64,000 nt of DNA from NCBI RefSeq assembly GCF_900107745.1, contig NZ_FNRO01000013.1, positions 1 through 64,000 on the forward strand, read 5' to 3'. The stretch is from Variovorax sp. YR216 (lineage in GTDB: Bacteria; Pseudomonadota; Gammaproteobacteria; Burkholderiales; Burkholderiaceae_C). Positions 54,120-61,038 of this stretch are shown in pieces. The first letter of the stretch is position 1; each line of letters begins with the position of its first letter. The position numbers and the translations under genes are program-made. The notes below the pieces were generated by a model. That model ran no database searches, was not told the DNA's origin, and worked only from the letters and a program-made list of their open reading frames with translations.

Positions 54120-55562
54120 TCAGCTCCAGCGCTCCAGCACCTGTTGACTGACGTAGGTGGCATGAAAGCCGTGAGGCACCCGGCGCGGCAGCGGCACGCG
54201 CGCCATGGGGCCCTCGGCGAACCTGGCGCCGCGGCAATCGAAGAGCTGGACTTCGGACTGCCCGTCCGCCGGGTTCCATGCGATGGTGACCAGGTAGCCG
54301 TCGTCCTCGCTGCGCGGGTTGTTGCGCGGCGCAAAGCCCGGCTCGTTGTAGAACCAGCGGGGGCCCGCGCTGAACGCGACATAGCCGCCGGTCTGCAGGT
54401 CGTACTTCACCAGGCCGGGGAAACGCGGCTCCTCGCGTCCACCCTGCGGAAACAGCACGTGGTAGGACCAGCGGTTGCGCCGGCCCTGGTAGGCACTGTT
54501 GATGACGGGAAACTCGGTATTGAGCACATCGTCGATCGCGCGCTCGCTGGTGCGCCCGGTGCGCAGGTCGAAGCGCCATTCGTAGAGCATGAAGTCGCGC
54601 TGGCGCAGGTGGATGGTCCGCTCCACCCGCCGAAGGTCCGGCGCGCCCTGCGCGTCCTCATGGACACGGTAGGGCGTGCCCACCATCACCACCTCGTCGC
54701 CCTCTTCCCACGCGTTCACCACGTGGAGCATGTAGGTGGGTTTGGCCTCGAACCACCGGATCTGTTGCGCGTTGCCGTAGCGCGGCACCACCGCGAAGCG
54801 CGAGGGCTGGTTCTCCTGGAAGCGCACCTTGTAGCGGTCGGCCGCCAGCGCCTGCGGGTCCGGGCGAAGCGGGAAGTCGTGCAGGATGGTGTAGTGCTCG
54901 GTCACCGCCATGTCGTGCGGCAGGCCGGGGCTGTCGAGCGGCACTTCGATCTCGTGGCGCGGCTGGCGGTCGGGCCCGATCACGCCGTAGCGCATGTAGG
55001 GGGCCTGCAGCCCGTAGTCGAACCACAGCAGTTCGCCGGTGTGCTCGTCGGGACGCGAATGTGCCGAGATGCGGCTGAGTGCGCCACCGCAATCCGCGGG
55101 GCCGAGGGTCTCGAGCGTGTAGGGGTCGACCGCGTAGGGCAGGCCGGAGCGATACCACATGGTCACCAGGCGGCCGGCGTGGTACTTCACGTCGGTGTTG
55201 GAGGTGTTCTTCAGCGGCTCGTCGGGCCGGTCCGCGCGAAACGGCTCCTTCAGGCCCTTCCACAGCGCGTGGCCGGCCGCCTGCTCCTCCTGCAGCGCCG
55301 AGGTGCGCACCCAGCGGTTGCGGTAGCTGACCCGGCCCTTGTCGAAGCGAACGGCGTGCAGCATGCCGTCGCCGTCGTAGGCGTGGTAGCGCCACTCGGG
55401 CGTGAAGTAGGCATTGGGGCCGTTGCGCACGTAGATGCCGCTGAAATCGGCGGGCATCTCGCCGATCACCGGCAGATCCTCGAAGGTGTCTTCCTGATGG
55501 ACCGGTGCGTTGTTCCCGTCGAGCGCGGGGATCTCGTGCACCGGCAGGTCGTCGGGCTTCAT
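54120..55562 (-). CDS. Carotenoid-cleavage-oxygenase family protein 2
   Basis: 480 residues from ATG 55562 (GGAGACAAACAC upstream). Fe(II) ligands: His in RISAHSRPDEH, GLPHDMAVTEHY, YMLHVVNAWEEGDE and PHGFHATYVSQQ. Resembles lignostilbene dioxygenase/apocarotenoid cleavage enzymes. It is the first gene of the ten-gene operon and is divergent from the IclR gene, which should regulate it. Confidence 0.9.
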   Translation of the reverse strand: MKPDDLPVHEIPALDGNNAPVHQEDTFEDLPVIGEMPADFSGIYVRNGPNAYFTPEWRYHAYDGDGMLHAVRFDKGRVSYRNRWVRTSALQEEQAAGHALWKGLKEPFRADRPDEPLKNTSNTDVKYHAGRLVTMWYRSGLPYAVDPYTLETLGPADCGGALSRISAHSRPDEHTGELLWFDYGLQAPYMRYGVIGPDRQPRHEIEVPLDSPGLPHDMAVTEHYTILHDFPLRPDPQALAADRYKVRFQENQPSRFAVVPRYGNAQQIRWFEAKPTYMLHVVNAWEEGDEVVMVGTPYRVHEDAQGAPDLRRVERTIHLRQRDFMLYEWRFDLRTGRTSERAIDDVLNTEFPVINSAYQGRRNRWSYHVLFPQGGREEPRFPGLVKYDLQTGGYVAFSAGPRWFYNEPGFAPRNNPRSEDDGYLVTIAWNPADGQSEVQLFDCRGARFAEGPMARVPLPRRVPHGFHATYVSQQVLERWS

Positions 55563-55649
55563 GTGTTTGTCTCCTGCAATGCCGCGACTCTAGGAATCGC
55601 CGGGTAGACCCGGTCTCCGCCAGCTCGCTATGTCAGAGACAATTTCGAT

Positions 55650-56459
55650 ATGTCAAACGCACCGCCAGTCGAGCCCGGAATTTCGCGCGTTCCCTGGACC
55701 TATGCCGACTACGAGGGCGACCGCCAGTTCGCCAGCACTCTGGCGCGCGGTCTGGAACTGCTGCGCTGCTTCTCGCCCCAGCAGCCCCTGCTGGGCAACA
55801 AGGATCTCGCGCAGCGCATGCAGTTGCCCCGGCCGACGATCTCTCGGCTGGTCTACACGCTGGTGTGCATGGGCTACCTCGCCCAGGATGCCGACTCCGG
55901 CAAGTACCGCCTCGGCTCGGCGGTGCTGTCACTCGGGTTCCCGCTGCTGGAGACCTTCCCCGTCCGCCAGCGCGCACGCGAGGGAATGATCGAGCTCGCG
56001 CAGGAATTCGGCGGCACGGTCGCCATCGCGGTGCGCGACCGGTTGGACATGGTGTGTATCGAGGTGGTTCGCGCATCGCCTCGCGCGGGGCACCCGATCG
56101 ACATCGGCCGCACCTACACGATGTGCGGCACGGCCGTGGGACGGGCCTACCTCGCTGCATGCACCCCGCAGGAGCGGCAGGCGCTACTCAACCAGATTCA
56201 GGTGAAGGCACCGGACCAATGGGCACGCCACCGGGAGCGGCTGATGCAAAGCCTCGCCGCCTATCCGAACACGGGCTGCTGCGTGTCGGTGGGCGAAGTC
56301 TATGCGGACGTGCAGGCGGTGGCTGCGCCGCTGGGGCGGCTCGAGCGCGGCGAGCTGGCGGCCATCAACCTGTCCTTTCAGCGCCGCTCGCTGAACGAGC
56401 GCTGGCTGCAGGACGTGGTCGGCCCCAAGCTGCTCGCCCTGGCACGCCGCCTGAACTGA
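55650..56459 (+). CDS. IclR-family transcriptional regulator
   Basis: 269 residues from ATG 55650; the 12-bp motif overlaps this start, so a later start is possible. N-terminal winged HTH (TLARGLELLRCFSPQQPLLG, LAQRMQLPRPTISRLVYTL), then the IclR effector domain (DIGRTYTMCGTAVGRAYLAA, GCCVSVGEVYADVQAVAAPL). It is divergent from the oxygenase operon and lies just upstream of a Bug gene that runs toward it. Likely senses a pathway intermediate. Confidence 0.92.
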   Translation: MSNAPPVEPGISRVPWTYADYEGDRQFASTLARGLELLRCFSPQQPLLGNKDLAQRMQLPRPTISRLVYTLVCMGYLAQDADSGKYRLGSAVLSLGFPLLETFPVRQRAREGMIELAQEFGGTVAIAVRDRLDMVCIEVVRASPRAGHPIDIGRTYTMCGTAVGRAYLAACTPQERQALLNQIQVKAPDQWARHRERLMQSLAAYPNTGCCVSVGEVYADVQAVAAPLGRLERGELAAINLSFQRRSLNERWLQDVVGPKLLALARRLN

Positions 56460-56495
56460 AGGCAGGACATTGCGCCCTGCCCGGGCGGGAGCGCC

Positions 56496-57476
56496 TTACT
56501 CCAGGCGGACGCCGGCCTGCTTGATCAGGACGGCCCAGCGTTGCTTCTCGTCGCTCACCTGCTGCGCGAACGCAGCCTGCGACCGATTGCCGGGGACATA
56601 GCCCAGGTCCGCCAGCTTCGCGGCCACGTCAGGCTCGCGCACCACCTTCATCACCTCGTCGTGCAGGCGCCGAACGATGTCCGGCGAGGTCTTGCTGGGG
56701 ACGAACAGGCCGGCCCAGGTCATCAGCTCCAGGCCCTTGTAGCCCTGCTCCGCAAAGGTGGCAACTTCCGGTGTCCAACTCGATCGCTGCGAGCCGGTCA
56801 CCGCGATCAGCCTGGCCTTGCCCGCGCTCACCTGGGGCTTGAGCGTGACGTAGTCGAGGATCACTGTCGACACCTCGCCCGCCAGCAGCGCATTCAAGGC
56901 CACCGAGCTGCCCTTAAACGGGACGTGCACCATGTCCAGGTGCGCCTCCTCGTTGAGCGCGTGCCCGAACAAATGGGTGGTGGAGCCCATGCCGATGGAG
57001 CCGTAGCTGTGGCTGCCAGGTTGCGCCTTGACCTGGGCGACGAATTCCTTGAGGTTGCGTGCGTCTACCTTCTGCGGGTTGACCGCCATCCACAGCGACG
57101 AGTTCACCACCTCGGCAACCGGCGTCAGGTCCTTGATCGGATCGTAAGGGAGCTTGGACATTAGCGTGGCGGTCTGCACGATCAGGGGCACGTTGAGCAG
57201 GATGGTGTGACCGTCCGGCGTCGCGCGCGCTACGTATTCCGTGGCGATCACGGTGCTCGCGCCGGGCCGGTTGTCGACGATCACCGGCTGCCGCATCGAA
57301 TCAGACAGCTTGGCGCCAATCAGACGCCCGAGCACGTCGCCACCGCCGCCCGGCGCAAACGGCACCACCAGCTTGATGGGTTGGGAGGGATAGCGGGACT
57401 GCGCCCTGGCCAGCGTGGGCATCTGCATGACTGCGGCGGCAACCCCAAGGCCGCACAGCAGGTGTCTTCGCTTCAT
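56496..57476 (-). CDS. Bug-family solute receptor
   Basis: 326 residues from ATG 57476. Signal peptide CGLGVAAAVMQMPTLARAQ, then the Bug fold (IKLVVPFAPGGGGDVLGRLI, TPDGHTILLNVPL, YGSIGMGSTTHLFGHALN, EVATFAEQGYKGLELMTWAG). Convergent with the IclR gene. Its promoter region carries the 12-bp motif also found at the IclR gene, suggesting common control. Confidence 0.9.
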   Translation of the reverse strand: MKRRHLLCGLGVAAAVMQMPTLARAQSRYPSQPIKLVVPFAPGGGGDVLGRLIGAKLSDSMRQPVIVDNRPGASTVIATEYVARATPDGHTILLNVPLIVQTATLMSKLPYDPIKDLTPVAEVVNSSLWMAVNPQKVDARNLKEFVAQVKAQPGSHSYGSIGMGSTTHLFGHALNEEAHLDMVHVPFKGSSVALNALLAGEVSTVILDYVTLKPQVSAGKARLIAVTGSQRSSWTPEVATFAEQGYKGLELMTWAGLFVPSKTSPDIVRRLHDEVMKVVREPDVAAKLADLGYVPGNRSQAAFAQQVSDEKQRWAVLIKQAGVRLE

Positions 57477-57719
57477 GTGTTTCTGTCTCCGGTCGTGGCA
57501 CCGGCGGTGCGCCCCGATGGCACCGCGACAATGCTTGGTTTGTTGTATGTGCAGAGCAGGAGACTATGAGAGGTGGCCCGAGTAGCCCGGTCGCGATTTC
57601 GATATGTTGAAGCGCGTGTTGCCATGTTGGCGCGCGCGGTTACTCGGCCATGGGGCGCCACCCCGCCTAGCTGCCTCCGTCGTGTCCGTGCGTTGCGTAC
57701 GTCGGGTGCAGGCCGGCGA

Positions 57720-57935
57720 GAAACTGAGGCGTTCGGATCAGGCTCCGGGATCGCAACGCCAGCGGCCTGGGCCATGTCCTCGATGGTCTCTCGGAAGGAC
57801 ATGCCTTTCATCTCCATGAAGAGCTGGACCGCGTCGCGATGGGCTCCGCAGCCAAAAAGCAGTGGTAGCTCTGGAGGGTTGGCGTGACGGTAAAAGAGCG
57901 GGTCTCTCTTTGTGGAAAGCTGTTGTCACACAACG
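57720..57935 (-). pseudogene. DnaG-type primase CHC2 zinc-finger fragment, frameshifted
   Basis: Minus strand. TRSFTVTPTLQSYHCF, then after a frameshift in a T5 run FGCGAHRDAVQLFMEMKGMS and FRETIEDMAQAAGVAIPEPD. This matches the N-terminal zinc finger of bacterial primases (CPFH..., YHCFGCG). The TOPRIM part is absent and more than one frameshift is present. It is probably a piece of a plasmid or phage primase. Confidence 0.75.
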
Positions 57936-58130
57936 ATTTTCTATATTTCTAGTTGTCTATCGGCTCACTGAGGCGAGCACGGCTTGGTGCCTGCCATGGG
58001 CCTGGGTGCCAGCCTCTACTTGGCGGTGGGCGGCTTCGACAATCTATGGAGATCCTGGCTTGACAAGCCGACAGCGCTCGAAGTGATGCTGAAGCGGCGC
58101 GAGCCTGGATAGCCCCGGAAACCCGTCAAA

Positions 58131-58171
58131 TAAAAAGAAAAAGCCCCGCCAGCAAGCGCCGCGAGGCTTTG
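58131..58171 (-). terminator. Intrinsic terminator after the DUF3563 gene
   Basis: On the minus strand CAAAGCCTCGCGGCGC...GGCGGGGCTTTTTCTTTTT forms a strong GC stem followed by a T-run. It lies 30 bp past the stop of the gene at 58201. Confidence 0.85.
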
Positions 58172-58200
58172 TGGTCACTACGACCGATCGGCCGACGCAC

Positions 58201-58377
58201 TCAGATGGAGTGCTGCAGGTGGAGCGGACGGTGAGCCGTTCGCTGGTCGAGATGCTTCATGCGGCGTTCGAGGTCATAGATGTCGACCGCGCCGGCGAGG
58301 TAGGTCTCTTCGAAGCTGGGCTGCGCGGGGAATTGGCTCTTAAGCGCGGCCATGGCGCTTTGCAAAATTTTCTTCAT
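58201..58377 (-). CDS. DUF3563 family small protein
   Basis: 58 residues from ATG 58377. The core FEETYLAGAVDIYDLERRMKH is the DUF3563 signature (LA.A.DIYDLERRMR.L), common in Burkholderiales, function unknown. Basic/amphipathic N-terminus (MKKILQSAMAALKSQF). It has its own promoter and terminator and is intact in a region of broken genes. Between it and the Bug gene (57936-58130) nothing was recognised. Confidence 0.88.
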   Translation of the reverse strand: MKKILQSAMAALKSQFPAQPSFEETYLAGAVDIYDLERRMKHLDQRTAHRPLHLQHSI

Positions 58378-58387
58378 GGTAAGAGCA

Positions 58388-58405
58388 ATTATAAGGGTTA
58401 ACCCT
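58388..58405 (-). promoter_or_regulatory. DUF3563 promoter with palindrome
   Basis: A perfect -10 element TATAAT (58388-58393, minus strand) lies only 10 bases before the ATG, implying a very short leader. A perfect 12-bp palindrome AGGGTTAACCCT (58394-58405) adjoins it and could bind a regulator. Confidence 0.6.
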
Positions 58406-58849
58406 AAATAACGCCACGCCACGCCACGCGAAGTCCCACGTCTCCGGCGCGCGCAGCTCGTCTGAAGACTGATTCTCGATAGTGAGGGCCAGTCCGATGT
58501 CGAAAAGGCGTTCGACAGCAGACCGCTTGGTTCGAGTGACGGGCCCGTTCATTGCATCGCTGCGGGCATGCTCACGCTTCAACAGAAGGTCCAGATTCTG
58601 CGTCGCGCAGGCATTGCCGTGCCTGCTCAGCCGCAGATGGTTGGCCAACTCGATGGAGCCTGCTGCACAAGAACGAGTCGTCATCCTCACTCTTGGGAGG
58701 AGCACATCAACGCCCTCTTCGCATTGCATGCCGTCGAGCGCGCCACACGAAGTCTGCAACAGGGATGTTCAAGCGCGCTGGATCCTGCTGAACGAGGTGC
58801 TCCAACGGATATGTTGCGCACGCCGTCGACCGGGCTCAGCCGGCCTGAA

Positions 58850-59005
58850 CCGGCGCCGGCTTCAAGGACCTGCCGCGCGTAGCGAGCCATCAAAGGGTCA
58901 GCGAAGGGGTTTGGTGCATCCAGGTCGCGCGACGTGCAGACACGCCCGTTGAAGTCCTGTTCGAAGGCGACAGCGGTGCCAAAGATGCGGATGTGCAGGC
59001 CCGTA
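58850..59005 (-). pseudogene. AraC-family regulator N-terminal-domain remnant
   Basis: Minus strand: LHIRIFGTAVAFEQDFNGRV then CTSRDLDAPNPFADPLMARY, resembling the arabinose-binding-type N-terminal domain of AraC regulators. The HTH domain is missing and the frame is not kept further. Between 58378 and 58850 only non-specific open frames were seen. Confidence 0.6.
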
Positions 59006-59082
59006 TCGCGTGGCGGGGCGTGTGCAAAACACACCCGCGACGGCTTCCACTGCCTCCACCCACCGTGGGGGTCGACACCCAC

Positions 59083-59112
59083 CAAACGAAAAAGCCCGCA
59101 CGAGGCGGGCTT
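59083..59112 (-). terminator. Intrinsic terminator
   Basis: AAGCCCGC (59092-59099) pairs with GCGGGCTT (59105-59112), followed on the minus strand by TTTTTCGTTT. No gene ending just upstream on that strand was identified. Confidence 0.7.
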
Positions 59113-59690
59113 GGCTGAAATTGGTCGTGGGCACTTACGCGACCCACGTTACGGCACATTCACATGCAGGAGTCACCTATTGTTTTTCTCGTCGTGGTGG
59201 CTCTTGTCCGACGTGCCGCCGTGAGATTCGGCGTTGCCTGCGCAGGCGCTCCGAGCAAGTCTAGCCACTCGAAGGAGTGCGGAGTGTATCAGACTCCGCC
59301 CGGAGCGCCCCCGTCACCGATGCAGCGGACGATTCGAGTGACGTCTTGAGCGTTCGAAACGAGACGATTTTGATCTCTGGAATGAAATTGCTTGTTTGGC
59401 AGGCACCGCGTTCGGAGCCAATGGGGATGCGGCTTCGAAACGATGCTCGATAGGTTTTCCCCAGAGTCATCCACAGAAGGCGGGGAAAACCTGGCTTTGA
59501 CACATCGACCAAAGTAAAGCGCGGCGGCCGCCAGTCACTTCACCTGCCGCCATCGACTTTAGAGGACGATAGAAGACATGCGCTTCGCTGACGCGCTGTC
59601 CAACGTGATCCTGCTGTGCTGGAGGCCGAGCCTCTCGAATTGAAGGACGCCATCCGTTACGTAGAAGCGCCGAACGAGCCGGGGCAAGCC
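59113..59690. other. Non-coding stretch with 11-bp inverted repeat and DnaA-box-like site
   Basis: No gene is recognised. AGGTTTTCCCC (59452-59462) and GGGGAAAACCT (59482-59492) are perfect inverted repeats. The 19-base loop holds TCATCCACA, one base from the DnaA-box consensus TTATCCACA. It might be a replication-related or mobile-element site. Confidence 0.5.
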
Positions 59691-59691
59691 C

Positions 59692-59832
59692 CTGCTCTGC
59701 GCGTCGGGCGTGAACGTGCGTGCTGCGCGAGGCGGATCTGACGATGCTGTGAAGACAGACACCGGCACCAGCATGACGGCCCCGCACGTGACAGGCGCGA
59801 TCGCCTACTCCGAAAGCCCCATCGCCCTTTAA
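59692..59832 (+). pseudogene. Subtilase (S8 peptidase) C-terminal remnant
   Basis: Reads SGVNVRAARGGSDDAVKTDT then GTSMTAPHVTGAIAY and SPIAL to a stop. GTSMxAPHVxG is the catalytic-serine motif of subtilases. The Asp and His regions are not found upstream. It ends 17 bp before the patatin gene. Confidence 0.65.
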
Positions 59833-59849
59833 CTGAAGGAGCAAAGCAA

Positions 59850-61028
59850 ATGCCGAACTACCGCACATTCAAGCAGCATCTTGATCCGGCAATTGGCCCC
59901 AAGCGCATCCTCGCGCTCGACGGCGGTGGGCTGCGGGGTGTTCTGACGCTTGGCATGCTGCGCGAGATCGAGACGATCCTGCGCATCGGGCACGACGACG
60001 ATCCGGAGTTCCGCCTCGGCAACTACTTCGATCTGATCGCCGGCACATCCACCGGGGCCATCATCGCCGCCGGCCTCTCGCTGGGCATGACGGTCGATGA
60101 GGTACACGGCCACTACATGGACCTCGGCAATCTGGTCTTCAAGCGCAGCCTGCTGCGTTGGGGCGCGCTGCGCGCGAAATACGACGCCGCCGATGTGCGC
60201 AAGGCCTTGCTCGCTGTATTCGGTGACCGCAAGCTTTCGAGCAGCGACTTCCGAACCGGGTTGCTGGTCGTGACGAAGCGGCTCGACACGGGCAGCGCGT
60301 GGCCGATCACGAACAACCCGAAGGCGCGCTACTTCGAGCGCGGTACTTCATCGACGACGATCCCGAACGGCGACTACCCGTTGTGGCAAGTGGTGCGCGC
60401 CAGCACCGCGGCGCCGTACTTCTTTGATCCGGAGACGATCGCGATCGGGCGCGCGGCCGACGGGCTTGAAGCCGTCAGCGGCGATTTTGTCGACGGCGGC
60501 GTGAGTCCCTCGAACAATCCCGCGCTGCAGGCACTGATGACCGCGACGATGGAAGGCTACCGGTTCGGCTGGCAGGTGGGCGTCGACAAGATGCTGGTCG
60601 TCTCGGTCGGCACCGGAAAGGCCGATCCAGCGGCTGGGCATGCCAACGTCATACAGGCCACGCCGGCGATCCATGCCGTGTTGTCGCTGAAGGCGCTCAT
60701 GGAGGACTGCGCTGACCAGGTCGAGACGCTGATGCAGTGGCTTTCGAGTAGTCCGACCGCTCGCGACATCGATCGCGAGATCGGCAAGTGCGGCCCGCCA
60801 CTCGGGGGCCAAGCGCTCTGTAGCTACCTGCGCTACAACGTGCAGTTCGAGGCGAGCTGGTGCAAGGAATTTCTTGGCGAGAGCCTCTCCGCGCAGTCAA
60901 TCAAGGGGCTGGAAGCAATGGATGAACCGAAGAACATCCCGGAACTCGACCGCATCGGCCGGCTTGCAGGCGAAAAGCTGGTCAAGGCTGCGCATTTCGA
61001 TATCGCCGCCGCGACGGTGGCGAACTGA
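59850..61028 (+). CDS. Patatin-like phospholipase
   Basis: 392 residues from ATG 59850 with GAAGGAGC upstream. Patatin motifs: oxyanion DGGGLRGVLTLGML (residues about 24-37), nucleophile Ser in IAGTSTGAIIAAGLS and catalytic Asp in GDFVDGGVSPSNNP. A soluble lipid acyl hydrolase acting on membrane phospholipids. Family members serve as CBASS and other defence effectors. It is convergent, 10 bp apart, with the TIR-like/TPR/SLOG-like gene, but no cyclase gene is present. The C-terminal 130 residues are unique. Confidence 0.88.
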   Translation: MPNYRTFKQHLDPAIGPKRILALDGGGLRGVLTLGMLREIETILRIGHDDDPEFRLGNYFDLIAGTSTGAIIAAGLSLGMTVDEVHGHYMDLGNLVFKRSLLRWGALRAKYDAADVRKALLAVFGDRKLSSSDFRTGLLVVTKRLDTGSAWPITNNPKARYFERGTSSTTIPNGDYPLWQVVRASTAAPYFFDPETIAIGRAADGLEAVSGDFVDGGVSPSNNPALQALMTATMEGYRFGWQVGVDKMLVVSVGTGKADPAAGHANVIQATPAIHAVLSLKALMEDCADQVETLMQWLSSSPTARDIDREIGKCGPPLGGQALCSYLRYNVQFEASWCKEFLGESLSAQSIKGLEAMDEPKNIPELDRIGRLAGEKLVKAAHFDIAAATVAN

Positions 61029-61038
61029 GCCAGTTTCT

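Larger units (their letters stand above)
55642..57607. promoter_or_regulatory. Shared 12-bp motif ATTTCGATATGT (55642-55653 and 57596-57607)
   Basis: The identical 12-mer lies at the start of the IclR gene, within the divergent IclR/oxygenase promoter region, and about 120 bp upstream of the separate Bug gene (start 57476). Both copies are in likely promoter regions. A candidate IclR operator that would link the distal Bug gene to the operon. A TATGTCA repeat (55630, 55650) adds to the first site. Confidence 0.45.

Noticed and set aside
48514..55607. Long plus-strand frames opposite the oxygenase operon
   Set aside because: Arg/His/Ala-rich antisense frames without motifs; the minus-strand genes are unambiguous.
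58340..58759. Minus-strand open frame of 139 codons upstream of DUF3563
   Set aside because: It covers the DUF3563 promoter and start, has no recognisable family and no ribosome site.
59113..59280. Small gene or structured RNA upstream of the 59083 terminator
   Set aside because: All minus-strand frames are very short and I could not match any known RNA by eye.
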